Shown here: positions 56,951-64,000 of the stretch, one piece after another
Numbering within the stretch: the stretch's first letter is position 1
Layout of the letters: every line of letters starts with the position of its first letter
DNA from: Companilactobacillus baiquanensis
GTDB lineage: Bacteria > Bacillota > Bacilli > Lactobacillales > Lactobacillaceae
DNA length: 64,000 bases
Direction: 5' to 3'
NCBI RefSeq assembly: GCF_003946605.1
Contig: NZ_RHOQ01000001.1
Location: 372,001 to 436,000, forward strand
Notes under the pieces: generated by a model
What the model was told of the DNA's origin: nothing
Databases searched by the model: none
Seen by the model: only the letters and a program-made list of their open reading frames with translations
Position numbers and translations under genes: made by a program

Positions 56951-57226
56951 TTAATCTATTAATCCTAAGCGCCGTTTAACGTCTTCCAATTGTTGTTCTA
57001 ACACCGGATCACGACGACTTAGAATGTCTAAGGTACTTGCCTTTGATGAATCTTCAGAAACCCTTGCTGGTTTTTTAGCAACTGTTTTTGAAGATTCATA
57101 TTTTCTAACCCAAGCTGCTACTTGCTGGTAAGAGATGTCGTATTTAGTACCTGTCTCTTTATAGCCATAATTATTATTAATTGCATATTTAGCGATTTCA
57201 ATCTGTTGTTCTTTATTATATTTCAT
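56951..57226 (-). CDS. Small helix-turn-helix protein with transposase-like HTH
   Basis: 91 residues from the ATG at 57224-57226 (MKYNKEQQIEIAKYA). A longer reading is rejected because it would include the promoter -10. The first 50 residues (YAINNNYGYKETGTKYDISYQQVAAWVRKYE) look like the HTH of IS3-type OrfA proteins, followed by a basic linker and a C-terminal helix (LEQQLEDVKRRLGLID). No transposase catalytic partner, inverted repeats or target duplication is visible, so it may be a domesticated DNA-binding protein. The ribosome-binding site AGGAG is 14 bases from the ATG, further than usual. Confidence 0.75.
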   Translation of the reverse strand: MKYNKEQQIEIAKYAINNNYGYKETGTKYDISYQQVAAWVRKYESSKTVAKKPARVSEDSSKASTLDILSRRDPVLEQQLEDVKRRLGLID

Positions 57227-57262
57227 TGTATAACCGAATACTCCTAGTAACTTAGTAAGAAA

Positions 57263-57268
57263 ATTATA
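57263..57268 (-). promoter_or_regulatory. -10 element of the small HTH gene
   Basis: Reverse strand TATAAT preceded by TGG (extended -10, TGGTATAAT). It lies 37 bases upstream of the chosen ATG. Confidence 0.5.
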
Positions 57269-57331
57269 CCATATCAACAATCATTCTTTGAAATCTACCC
57301 CAAAGTGATCATTATAACCAAAAAAAGGCAT

Positions 57332-57440
57332 AAAAAAATGGCAGCTCAGGGAGGAACTACCATTCAGGGTAATAACAGATTATCAGACTGTTATAAACAT
57401 GAAATTATCAAGGAAGGGGAAACAGGGATTTCCCCTCCAA
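57332..57440 (-). ncRNA. Candidate small RNA 1: three hairpins with C-rich loops
   Basis: On the reverse strand three hairpins follow each other. H1 (57438-57418) has stem GGAGGGGAAA/TTTCCCCTTCC and loop TCCCTG. H2 (57394-57372) is ATAACAG/CTGTTAT. H3 (57361-57340) is GGTAGTTC/GAGCTGCC with loop CTCCCT, then seven U, a standard terminator. A TATATT -10 at 57451-57446 would start transcription about at the first base of H1. No ORF fits. C-rich loops of this kind in Firmicute small RNAs pair with Shine-Dalgarno sequences; this role is inference. Confidence 0.5.
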
Positions 57441-57596
57441 CGAACAATATAGCATAACGTATCTATATATATAAGTATAGATTGTATATATTTGCAATTA
57501 GCTTAATTGTTATAATCCTTGAAACCACGCCAGGCCTGTAATGAGAATACATTTTTAATATTTTGCTATATTTTTCTATTTTCAATATTTTGTTGT
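57441..57596. other. AT-rich spacer between the two RNA candidates
   Basis: It holds TTGCAA/TTATAT-type promoter-like elements on the reverse strand, a short hairpin CAATTA/TAATTG near 57495, and long A/T runs. I see no ORF. With the two RNA candidates it makes up most of the gene-free stretch from 57227 to 57831. Confidence 0.5.
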
Positions 57597-57765
57597 AAAA
57601 AAAAGAAGCTGAATCACTTCAGCTCCTCCAGAAACAGTTATTTGAAGAACTATCCCAATAATTACCTGTTTCTGTAAAGATAATTTGTTGGATCAAAGTC
57701 GACTATTTGACACTAAATTATCTGTCACCGAATAGTCGGATTAATCCAGGTATACTATCGGCGTC
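57597..57765 (-). ncRNA. Candidate small RNA 2: structured RNA with terminator
   Basis: Reverse strand, 5' to 3': a long hairpin (57747-57690) built of GGAT/ATCC, CGACTATT/AATAGTCG and TGACA/TGTCA with a CGG bulge; a second hairpin CAGAAACAG/CTGTTTCTG (57674-57629), perfect over nine pairs; then AGCTGAA/TTCAGCT (57624-57607) followed by TC and eight U. A weak extended -10 (TGATATACA, about 57779-57771) could start it. It may instead be the 3' end of the mleR transcript. No known RNA family is recognised. Confidence 0.45.
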
Positions 57766-57831
57766 TATAATTGTATATCACTCCAAGCAGACATGTATAC
57801 CACAAAAAATTCATAATGTTTCATAGAAATA

Positions 57832-58713
57832 TTAATTTTTTAAAGTAATATTCTCAAAAATGCTAATTAATTTTTGGAATATTGAACCTTTAACTGTACC
57901 TCTACGGTAAACGATCATTATATAAAACGACGGCAATTCCAAATTATTAAACTGTAATTCTTGTATTCCAGAAGTTTTACTTATAGCTGTTTCAGTAATA
58001 AAACTAATGCCCTTATTTTCCTTAACAAGTTGCAAAAGTAATTTATAGTCACTCGTTTGAAAAATAATTTTCGGCGAAACATTATATTTATCTATAAAAT
58101 TATTAAAAACTTGTTTATGAACTGATTTTTCATCCAAAATAATGAAATCTTCATTTATTAGATCTGATAACTTCAAATCATCCTTAAAATTTCTATCTTT
58201 ACTAGCAATTATTTTAAATGCATGGATATCTAAAACTTTATATTCTAACTCCGGATCAACTGGCAATGTGGTTGAGCCTAATAAAGACAAATCTATATCA
58301 CCATCTTTAAGACGCTCCATTAGTTCTTTAGATCCATCAACAACTGGAATTAAACGATTCAAATAATCAAAGTCTTTTAAATCATCAAAAATTTGAGGAA
58401 CTAAATAATTAGTAATTATAGGTGGCAATCCCATTTTGATCTTTTTTTGTTTTATCCTACTTAAATCTGCTTTCACTAAGTTGTCTTCACGTAAGATTTT
58501 TTCAACATGTTGTAGTAATTGTTGACCTGAAAAAGTAAGCGACAACGAATTAGCATAACTTTTTCTTTCTACTAATTTAGTATCGTATTCTGTCTCTAAT
58601 CTCTTTATAGCATAAGTGATAGTCGGCTGACTGACATTAAAATAATGTGCTGTTTCAGAAAAACTTTTCATTTCGCTCAATTTTTTAAAATACCTGAAGT
58701 CGTTTAAATTCAT
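57832..58713 (-). CDS. mleR: LysR family regulator of malolactic fermentation (MleR-like)
   Basis: 293 residues. The N-terminal LysR winged HTH is complete (MNLNDFRYFKKLSEMKSFSE, then SQPTITYAIKRLETEYDTKLVER), followed by the effector-binding domain (about 90-293). It is divergent from mleA with a 106-base shared promoter region, the classic arrangement of LysR regulators and their targets. L-malate is the expected inducer. Assignment as MleR rests on this context. Confidence 0.88.
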   Translation of the reverse strand: MNLNDFRYFKKLSEMKSFSETAHYFNVSQPTITYAIKRLETEYDTKLVERKSYANSLSLTFSGQQLLQHVEKILREDNLVKADLSRIKQKKIKMGLPPIITNYLVPQIFDDLKDFDYLNRLIPVVDGSKELMERLKDGDIDLSLLGSTTLPVDPELEYKVLDIHAFKIIASKDRNFKDDLKLSDLINEDFIILDEKSVHKQVFNNFIDKYNVSPKIIFQTSDYKLLLQLVKENKGISFITETAISKTSGIQELQFNNLELPSFYIMIVYRRGTVKGSIFQKLISIFENITLKN

Positions 58714-58758
58714 AGCATTGACCTTACTTATAAATATTTTTTATCAATTATAACATAT

Positions 58759-58788
58759 TTGACTATATTTTTTATAAGGGTTTATAGT
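58759..58788 (+). promoter_or_regulatory. mleA promoter in the mleR-mleA intergenic region
   Basis: -35 TTGACT (58759-58764), 17-18 bases, then TTATAG or TATAGT (58782-58788). Just upstream are AT-rich TTATAA repeats (about 58730-58755) that could form LysR T-N11-A boxes, but I cannot assign an exact one. Confidence 0.55.
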
Positions 58789-58819
58789 AAGCCACGAAAG
58801 TTATTTCAGGAGGCAAAAA

Positions 58820-60442
58820 ATGACATATACAGGTTTAGATTTATTAAATAATCCTTTTTTAAATAAAGGAACTGCTTTTACAAAAGAAGAAAGAAAAGCT
58901 AACAAAATTGAAGGTTTACTACCTCCCTTCGTTCAAACGCTTGATCAACAAGTTGCCCAAGCATACGAACAATATGGTACAAAACCAACTTCATTAGCAA
59001 AACGCATGTATCTAATGGATCTTTTCAATGAAAACCGCACTTTATTCTACAAGTTATTCAGCGAACATGTTTATGACTTCATGCCAGTTGTTTATGACCC
59101 AACAATTGCTGACACGATCGAAAATTACAGTCACTTTTTCTTAGATTCACAAAACGCCGCATTCTTATCGATCGATGATCAAGATGAGATTGAAAAGACA
59201 TTAAAAAATGCTGCTGGTGATAGAGACATCAAGTTGATCGTTGTCACTGACGGTGAAGGAATTCTTGGTATTGGCGATTGGGGACTACAAGGTGTAGATA
59301 TTTCAGTTGGTAAACTTATGGTATATACAGCTGCTGCCGGTGTTGATCCTAAATCTGTTTTACCAGTTGTTCTTGATGTTGGTACTAACAATAAATCATT
59401 ATTGGATGATGATTTATATCTTGGTAACCATCACGAACGTGTCACTGGTGAAAAGTATTACAACTTTGTCGACAAGTTTGTTGCTAAGGCTGAAGAACTA
59501 TTCCCTGACATGTATCTTCACTTTGAGGATTTTGGACGTGATAACGCTGCCAATATTTTAAATAAATATAAGGATCAAATTTTAACATTTAATGACGATA
59601 TTCAAGGTACTGGTATCATCACTCTTGCTGGTATTTTAGGTGCTTTAAATATTTCAAAAGAGAAATTTACTGACCAAGTTTACATGTCATTTGGTGCTGG
59701 TACCGCCGGTGCTGGTATTGCAAAACGTATCTTTGACGCTATGGTTGAAGAAGGTTTATCAGAAGAAGAAGCTAAGAAACATTTCTATCTTGTTGATAAA
59801 CAAGGTCTATTGTTTGATGATACTGAAGGTTTGACACCAGAACAAAAACCTTTCACAAGAAGTCGTAGTGAATTTGCTAATGCTGACGAACTTACAACAC
59901 TAGAAGCCGCCGTTAAGGCAGTTCACCCTACAATTCTTGTTGGTACTTCAACACAACCTGGTACCTTTACAGAACCAATCATTAAAGAAATGGCCGCTCA
60001 CACAGCACGTCCAATTATTTTCCCATTATCAAACCCTACAAAACTTGCTGAAGCTAAGGCTGAAGATTTATTGAAGTGGACTGATGGTAAAGCACTCGTT
60101 GCTACTGGTATTCCTGTCGATCCTGTTGAATACAACGGTGTTACTTATAATATCGGACAAGCTAACAATGCCCTTGTTTATCCTGGACTTGGTCTTGGTG
60201 CTATGGCTGTTAACGCGAAATTACTTAGTGACGGCATGATCAATAAAGCTGCCCATTCATTGGGTGGAATCGTTGATCCAGAGGAAGCTGGTGCTGCAGT
60301 ATTACCTCCAGTTTCAAAATTAGATGAATTTAGTATGACAGTTGCTATGGGCGTTGCTCAACAAGCAATTGATGAAAAGCTCACAGATGCAACAGATGCT
60401 AAAAAAGCTATCGAAGACATCAAATGGGAACCAAAATATTAA
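58820..60442 (+). CDS. mleA: Malolactic enzyme
   Basis: 540 residues, normal for the malolactic enzyme (also called mleS). It decarboxylates L-malate directly to L-lactate and CO2 with NAD and Mn as cofactors, without releasing pyruvate. The N-terminus [18 protein letters not shown], the substrate block [24 protein letters not shown] and FNDDIQGTG (metal site), and the NAD-binding [14 protein letters not shown] near 290 match closely. A strong ribosome-binding site (AGGAGG) and promoter precede it. Followed by the permease. Confidence 0.95.
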   Translation: MTYTGLDLLNNPFLNKGTAFTKEERKANKIEGLLPPFVQTLDQQVAQAYEQYGTKPTSLAKRMYLMDLFNENRTLFYKLFSEHVYDFMPVVYDPTIADTIENYSHFFLDSQNAAFLSIDDQDEIEKTLKNAAGDRDIKLIVVTDGEGILGIGDWGLQGVDISVGKLMVYTAAAGVDPKSVLPVVLDVGTNNKSLLDDDLYLGNHHERVTGEKYYNFVDKFVAKAEELFPDMYLHFEDFGRDNAANILNKYKDQILTFNDDIQGTGIITLAGILGALNISKEKFTDQVYMSFGAGTAGAGIAKRIFDAMVEEGLSEEEAKKHFYLVDKQGLLFDDTEGLTPEQKPFTRSRSEFANADELTTLEAAVKAVHPTILVGTSTQPGTFTEPIIKEMAAHTARPIIFPLSNPTKLAEAKAEDLLKWTDGKALVATGIPVDPVEYNGVTYNIGQANNALVYPGLGLGAMAVNAKLLSDGMINKAAHSLGGIVDPEEAGAAVLPPVSKLDEFSMTVAMGVAQQAIDEKLTDATDAKKAIEDIKWEPKY

Positions 60443-60481
60443 TTTTAGGATTTAAGTTATAAGAGAAGGGGATTTTATTTC

Positions 60482-61444
60482 ATGGAAGCATTTATTACCT
60501 CACTAGAAAGTGTTGCTGAAATCGTCATCGTTATCGCTCTTGGTTACTGGCTAAGAAGTTCCGGACGTCTTGGTGACGAATTTAAGAGCAATATTTCGTT
60601 TATTATTATGAAAATTGCTTTACCAGCTTCAATTTTTGTTTCAGTATTAAAATATTTAACTCGCGACAAGTTAGCCAGTCTATCAGGAGGTTTAGTCTTT
60701 GCCTTTGCCAGTTTTGCCTGCAGTTATTTACTAGCCTGGATCCTAACTAAAGTATTCCGTATTAAAAAAGGTCGTCGTGGTACATTCATTAATATGTTTG
60801 CCAATGCTAATACTATTTTCATCGGTCTACCACTAAACATGGCTTTGTTTGGAACTAAGAGTTTGCCATACTTCCTTGTTTACTATGTTATGAATACTAT
60901 TTCAACTTGGGCAATTGGTGTATTCTTCATTTCTAATGATGATCCAACTGTCGAAAAAGGTGCTAAAAAAGAATTCAACTGGAAGAAACTCCTCCCTGCT
61001 CCACTAGTTGGTTTCTTAGTATCATTAGTATTCCTACTATTAGCAATTCCTGTTCCAGAATGGATCAACAAGACTTTAGATATGGTCGGTGGAATTGTTA
61101 CACCAATGTCTCTTATCTATATTGGTATCATTTTGGCCGATGCTGGTCTTAAATCAATTGGTTTTGACCGTGATACAATTCTGGCATTACTTGGAAGATT
61201 CGTCTTTGCACCAGCAATTATGATCGGTTTTGTAATGTTAGGTGTTTCAATGGGACACCCAATGCCAAGTCTAGAAAGCAGCACATTGATCATTCAAGCC
61301 GCCGCTCCTGGTTTAGCCGTTCTCCCTATCTTGGTTGGTCAATCACATGGTGACGTCGAATATGCAACTAATGTCGTAACAACCTCAACAGTCTTATTCG
61401 TAATCGTTGTTCCAATTCTCATGCAGATCGTTAATTTCATATAA
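60482..61444 (+). CDS. mleP: AEC family malate permease
   Basis: 320 residues with about ten membrane helices in two halves, typical of the auxin efflux carrier family. The first half contains FINMFANANTIFIGLPLNMALFG, the second GGIVTPMSLIYIGIILA and IQAAAPGLAVLPILVGQSHGD. In lactic acid bacteria the AEC protein next to mleA is the malate/lactate permease, so that role is inferred from context. AAGGGG precedes the ATG; a perfect terminator follows. Confidence 0.9.
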   Translation: MEAFITSLESVAEIVIVIALGYWLRSSGRLGDEFKSNISFIIMKIALPASIFVSVLKYLTRDKLASLSGGLVFAFASFACSYLLAWILTKVFRIKKGRRGTFINMFANANTIFIGLPLNMALFGTKSLPYFLVYYVMNTISTWAIGVFFISNDDPTVEKGAKKEFNWKKLLPAPLVGFLVSLVFLLLAIPVPEWINKTLDMVGGIVTPMSLIYIGIILADAGLKSIGFDRDTILALLGRFVFAPAIMIGFVMLGVSMGHPMPSLESSTLIIQAAAPGLAVLPILVGQSHGDVEYATNVVTTSTVLFVIVVPILMQIVNFI

Positions 61445-61461
61445 ATCATTATTTCAACGAC

Positions 61462-61492
61462 AAAAAAGATCACACAATGTGTGATCTTTTTT
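61462..61492 (+). terminator. mle operon terminator
   Basis: AAAAAAGATCACA (61462-61474) pairs with TGTGATCTTTTTT (61480-61492) around a five-base loop; U-run on the plus strand. Confidence 0.85.
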
Positions 61493-61603
61493 ATTTACTT
61501 CCATAAATATATCTTATGTAACTATAAATTTCATTTGGCTTGACACAACTCTTTTTGAGAACCAAACTTCATATTGGATATTCAAATTATGGAGGTATAT
61601 ATT

Positions 61604-62332
61604 ATGACGTTATTAAATACCAGTTTTCGTACAAACTTTTTACATACTTATTTTAAAACAACCGTGGTAATTCCCGACACAGACAAGGCAAATTATAAAG
61701 CTGTCTGGCTTTTACACGGATATACTGCCGATGACACTACTTGGATGAGAAATGTTAATATCGAACAACTAGCCGCTAAATATGATATGGCAATTATAAT
61801 GCCTGAAGGAAGAAATGCTTTTTACACTGATTCTAACTTTATTCCCTACTATAGTTTCTTTGTTAAGGAACTAATGCCAAAGATCCAAGGTATGTTGCCG
61901 ATCTCTGATAAGCCTGAAGATAACTATATTGCCGGTGTAAGTATGGGTGGATATGGTGCACTAAAAATCGGTTTCTTAAACCCTGAAAAAATCAGTAAAA
62001 TTGCCGCCATGTCACCTGTTGCTGATATCGAACATTTTCGGAATAATGAAAAAAGCCCAATGCCTTTAAACACTTTTGATACTATTTTCGATTCACCTGA
62101 AAAAATTAAAGACAACCAAATTATTAATATTTTTAATCAAGTTCATCCAGATCAAAAAGTTTTACAATTATGCGGTGATGAAGATTTTATGCATGAAGAT
62201 AATATTGTACTTAAAAAATTTCTAGAAGATAAACTAAATGACAATTACACTTGGCTACCAGTCAAAGGTGATCATTCTTGGACAACTTGGTCTAAAAACA
62301 TTGATCAAGTGCTGGGCTGGTTAGCTAAGTAA
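61604..62332 (+). CDS. estA: EstA-type tributyrin esterase, copy 1
   Basis: 242 residues from the ATG at 61604, with GGAGG eight bases upstream; an upstream reading adds ten unsupported residues. Alpha/beta hydrolase: nucleophile Ser113 (AGVSMGGYGA), acid around Asp192-Asp194 (LCGDEDFMHEDN) and catalytic His224 (KGDHSWTTW). Relatives hydrolyse short-chain esters and add flavour in dairy lactic acid bacteria. No signal peptide, so cytoplasmic. A second copy follows at 62408 with no gap in the alignment and 156 of 242 residues identical by my count. Confidence 0.92.
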   Translation: MTLLNTSFRTNFLHTYFKTTVVIPDTDKANYKAVWLLHGYTADDTTWMRNVNIEQLAAKYDMAIIMPEGRNAFYTDSNFIPYYSFFVKELMPKIQGMLPISDKPEDNYIAGVSMGGYGALKIGFLNPEKISKIAAMSPVADIEHFRNNEKSPMPLNTFDTIFDSPEKIKDNQIINIFNQVHPDQKVLQLCGDEDFMHEDNIVLKKFLEDKLNDNYTWLPVKGDHSWTTWSKNIDQVLGWLAK

Positions 62333-62407
62333 AGTTATGCAAGTGGACTTTGAAATTAAGATTCACTATTATAAGGTCAGTTAATATAATTAATCGAGGT
62401 ATTGTAA

Positions 62408-63136
62408 ATGACACTGATAAATCTCAGTTATAAAACTGATTACTTACACACATACTTTAAAACTACGGCCGTCATTCCCGATTCTGGAAAAGAATCTTAT
62501 AAAGCGGTCTGGCTATTGCATGGTTATACTGGGGATGATACTGCTTGGATCAGACATACTAATATCGAAGCTCTAGCAAAGAAACACGACTGGGCCATCA
62601 TAATGCCTGAAGCAAAAAATGCTTTTTACAGCGACTCTGATTTCATTCCCTACTATACTTTCTTCATCAATGAATATATTCCTAAAATTCAATCACTACT
62701 ACCTATCTCAAAAGATAAATCTGACAATTATATTGCCGGATCTAGTATGGGCGGATATGGTGCTTTAAAAATTGCATTTAAAAATCCAGATAAATTTAGT
62801 AAAGTTGCTGGATTGTCACCAATCGTTGATATTGAAAAGTTTAGAAATAACCCTAAAGCACCGATGGAAAAAAATACTTTCGATACAATTTTTGATAGTC
62901 CTAAAAAAATCTCTGACAATCAGTTAGTTAATATTTTTAATCGCGAACATCCACAAATCAAGGCCCTTACTATTTGTGGGGACGATGACTATATGCATGA
63001 AGATAATGTCATGTTTAAAAACTTTCTCAGTGTTCATTTAAAAGATAATTTTAAATACATGGCTGTTGAAGGTGATCACTCATGGGTCACTTGGGTAAAT
63101 AATATTGAAAATGTTATGAATTGGTTTGAAAAATAA
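62408..63136 (+). CDS. EstA-type tributyrin esterase, copy 2
   Basis: 242 residues, the same length as copy 1. The triad is kept: Ser113 (AGSSMGGYGA), the acid in ICGDDDYMHEDN and His224 (EGDHSWVTW). About 64% identity to copy 1, highest around the nucleophile and lowest in the last 50 residues, which hints at different substrate preference. It has its own ribosome-binding site (GAGGT) and lies 75 bases after copy 1. A terminator follows. Confidence 0.92.
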   Translation: MTLINLSYKTDYLHTYFKTTAVIPDSGKESYKAVWLLHGYTGDDTAWIRHTNIEALAKKHDWAIIMPEAKNAFYSDSDFIPYYTFFINEYIPKIQSLLPISKDKSDNYIAGSSMGGYGALKIAFKNPDKFSKVAGLSPIVDIEKFRNNPKAPMEKNTFDTIFDSPKKISDNQLVNIFNREHPQIKALTICGDDDYMHEDNVMFKNFLSVHLKDNFKYMAVEGDHSWVTWVNNIENVMNWFEK

Positions 63137-63176
63137 GATAGTGTAGAAAATATGTTCAGCTTTTGAGCATAAAAAT

Positions 63177-63208
63177 AAGCCCGGTAATCCGATTGGATTA
63201 CTGGGCTT
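63177..63208. terminator. Terminator between esterase copy 2 and doxX
   Basis: AAGCCCGGTAATCC (63177-63190) pairs with GGATTACTGGGCTT (63195-63208) with one G-T mismatch and a four-base loop. The U-tract is better on the reverse strand (TATTTTTATG), but it can serve both convergent genes. Confidence 0.75.
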
Positions 63209-63275
63209 TATCTATTTTAAGCGGAAAAATGGTTCTATCCGCAATTACGCTACGTATCTAATAATTGTTAAGTCT

Positions 63276-63779
63276 TTAATTCAACTTAACTTCGGACTTC
63301 TGTTTAAAAATATGAGTTCTGATCCATGGGATAACCCAATAGTCTAAACCAATTTTACCGGCATTGAATCCAGCAAAGATGATAAACATTTCAAAGAAAA
63401 TATATTCTGGATTAACTGAAACTGTTCCTGCTAGCATGTATGAAAAGTTCATCATCATCGCAAAGAAAGTTGCAGCAGTTGTTAAACAACCAAAAATCAA
63501 TCCTAATCCAACGAGGAATTCACCCCAAGCAACCATAAAACTTACGGCTCCTGAATTTGGCAATACCATATGTTGGATCATTCCATTAAACCATGGATAT
63601 AAGACATTACCTTCTGGACCCTTAACTGGGTTCTTAATAACACCCATCAGCATCCCTGAAGCTGAAAATCCGCTAGTTATTTTGCCCCAGCCTGAAATAG
63701 CCCATTCAAAGCCAAAGTAAACCCTGATAATTGCTAAAATAATAGAAGCAATTTTATTATTACGTAAAAATTTTACCAT
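63276..63779 (-). CDS. DoxX family membrane protein
   Basis: 167 residues from the ATG at 63777-63779 (MVKFLRNNKIASIIL), chosen because GGGAG stands nine bases upstream and directly abuts the alternative ATG at 63788. Four membrane helices. The block RVYFGFEWAISGWGKI is the DoxX signature with FLVGLGLIFGCLTTAATFFAMMMNFSYM. Members are linked to thiol or redox homeostasis in some bacteria, but no partner gene is visible here. Monocistronic as far as the window shows. Confidence 0.88.
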   Translation of the reverse strand: MVKFLRNNKIASIILAIIRVYFGFEWAISGWGKITSGFSASGMLMGVIKNPVKGPEGNVLYPWFNGMIQHMVLPNSGAVSFMVAWGEFLVGLGLIFGCLTTAATFFAMMMNFSYMLAGTVSVNPEYIFFEMFIIFAGFNAGKIGLDYWVIPWIRTHIFKQKSEVKLN

Positions 63780-64000
63780 TTGTTTCATCTCCCAATTTGA
63801 TAACAAAATGTATACTACACCTTTGAGTGATTATTCACAAACGTTTTGTTTTAAATATGGAATAATTTTTATAATTAAATGGAATATTACTAAAAATACT
63901 TCTATATCTAGATCAGATTAAAGCAAATTTTTAAATTACAGCTGATAATATTAAATTGATCAAGAATAAAACAGATACGATCATGATAACTGGATTAATA

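Noticed and set aside
56951-57226. Insertion sequence (IS3 family) at the small HTH gene
   Set aside because: No orfB, no terminal inverted repeats and no target duplication seen; only the HTH is similar.
57505-57520. Plus-strand extended -10 (TGTTATAAT) in the gene-free region
   Set aside because: No ORF or structured RNA and no terminator follows on the plus strand, and the -35 is poor.
57227-57831. RNase P RNA, tmRNA, SRP RNA or 6S RNA in the gene-free stretch
   Set aside because: None of the conserved core sequences of RNase P, tmRNA or SRP is present, and two independent terminators split the region. 6S RNA cannot be fully excluded for candidate 2 but its long single hairpin with central bubble is not seen.
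63820-63845. Possible Rex operator (TGATTATTCACAA) and cre-like AAACGTTTTG upstream of doxX
   Set aside because: Only one half-site of the Rex consensus (TTCACAA) is good, the other matches at four of seven positions; too weak to list.

Overview
The window is a gene-dense, AT-rich stretch of a Firmicutes chromosome, almost certainly from a member of the Lactobacillaceae. Supporting evidence: a thymidylate synthase of the long Lactobacillus casei type (316 residues), a malolactic enzyme with its LysR regulator and AEC-family permease, tributyrin-type esterases, RibU/RibT, a PEP-utiliser domain on pyruvate kinase, CcpA-type cre sites, and the gene order rbgA-rnhB-dprA-topA-xerC-hslVU. The presence of pfkA-pyk and two fructose-type PTS loci suggests a homofermentative or facultatively heterofermentative species; a Companilactobacillus-like organism is my guess, not something I can prove. 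I see no prophage, insertion sequence, CRISPR array, rRNA or tRNA.

Layout. 1-8.8 kb (minus strand): hslU (start only), hslV, xerC, topA from a strong promoter; dprA; then rnhB-rbgA-yozE-ypmS-ypmR-degV. 9-10.1 kb: a membrane acyltransferase. 10.4-17.5 kb: a Cas4/RecB-like nuclease fused to a DinG/XPD-type helicase, a hemolysin III family gene on the plus strand, and dfrA-thyA-ABC-F ATPase on the minus strand. 17.5-28.7 kb (minus): cca, a TPR protein, HU, der, cmk, a LysM surface protein, ribU under an FMN riboswitch, rluB-scpB-scpA-ribT-xerD, cvfB. 28.8-34.5 kb (plus): a fructose-family PTS with a C-S lyase, a PRD/EIIA regulator and a HAD phosphatase. 34.5-47.5 kb (mostly minus): pyk-pfkA, dnaE, a lipoprotein, rpmF, lapA, SDR, rnz, an OatA-like acyltransferase, obgE. 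47.6-52.2 kb (plus): fruR-fruK-fruA and an SPFH protein. 52.3-57.2 kb (mostly minus): VanZ-like protein, uvrC, an unlisted 49-aa microprotein on the plus strand, an exported protein, MgtC, a tyrosine phosphatase and a small HTH protein. 57.2-57.8 kb: a 0.6-kb gene-free stretch that carries two structured, terminator-ended RNA candidates. 57.8-63.8 kb: mleR/mleA/mleP, two tandem esterases, DoxX.

How it fits together. Most genes are core replication, recombination, ribosome-assembly, cell-envelope and glycolytic functions. Carbon use is the clearest physiological theme: fructose enters by FruA and is committed by FruK, glycolysis is represented by pfkA-pyk with a cre site upstream, and malate is decarboxylated through MleA/MleP. 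Xer recombination (both xerC and xerD), SMC partners (scpA, scpB), HU, TopA and DnaE cover chromosome maintenance.

The least explained signals are regulatory or structural: two probable small RNAs at 57.3-57.8 kb, one with C-rich hairpin loops that look like anti-Shine-Dalgarno sequences; an intrinsic terminator for the hemolysin III gene embedded in the dfrA coding sequence; three promoter-overlapping direct repeats at exactly 10-bp spacing before fruR; dprA placed directly behind a terminator whose stem includes its ribosome-binding site; and a helicase that appears to have lost all four iron-sulfur cysteines. I did not find a clear new multi-gene system. All family assignments come from reading motifs by eye, without database searches.
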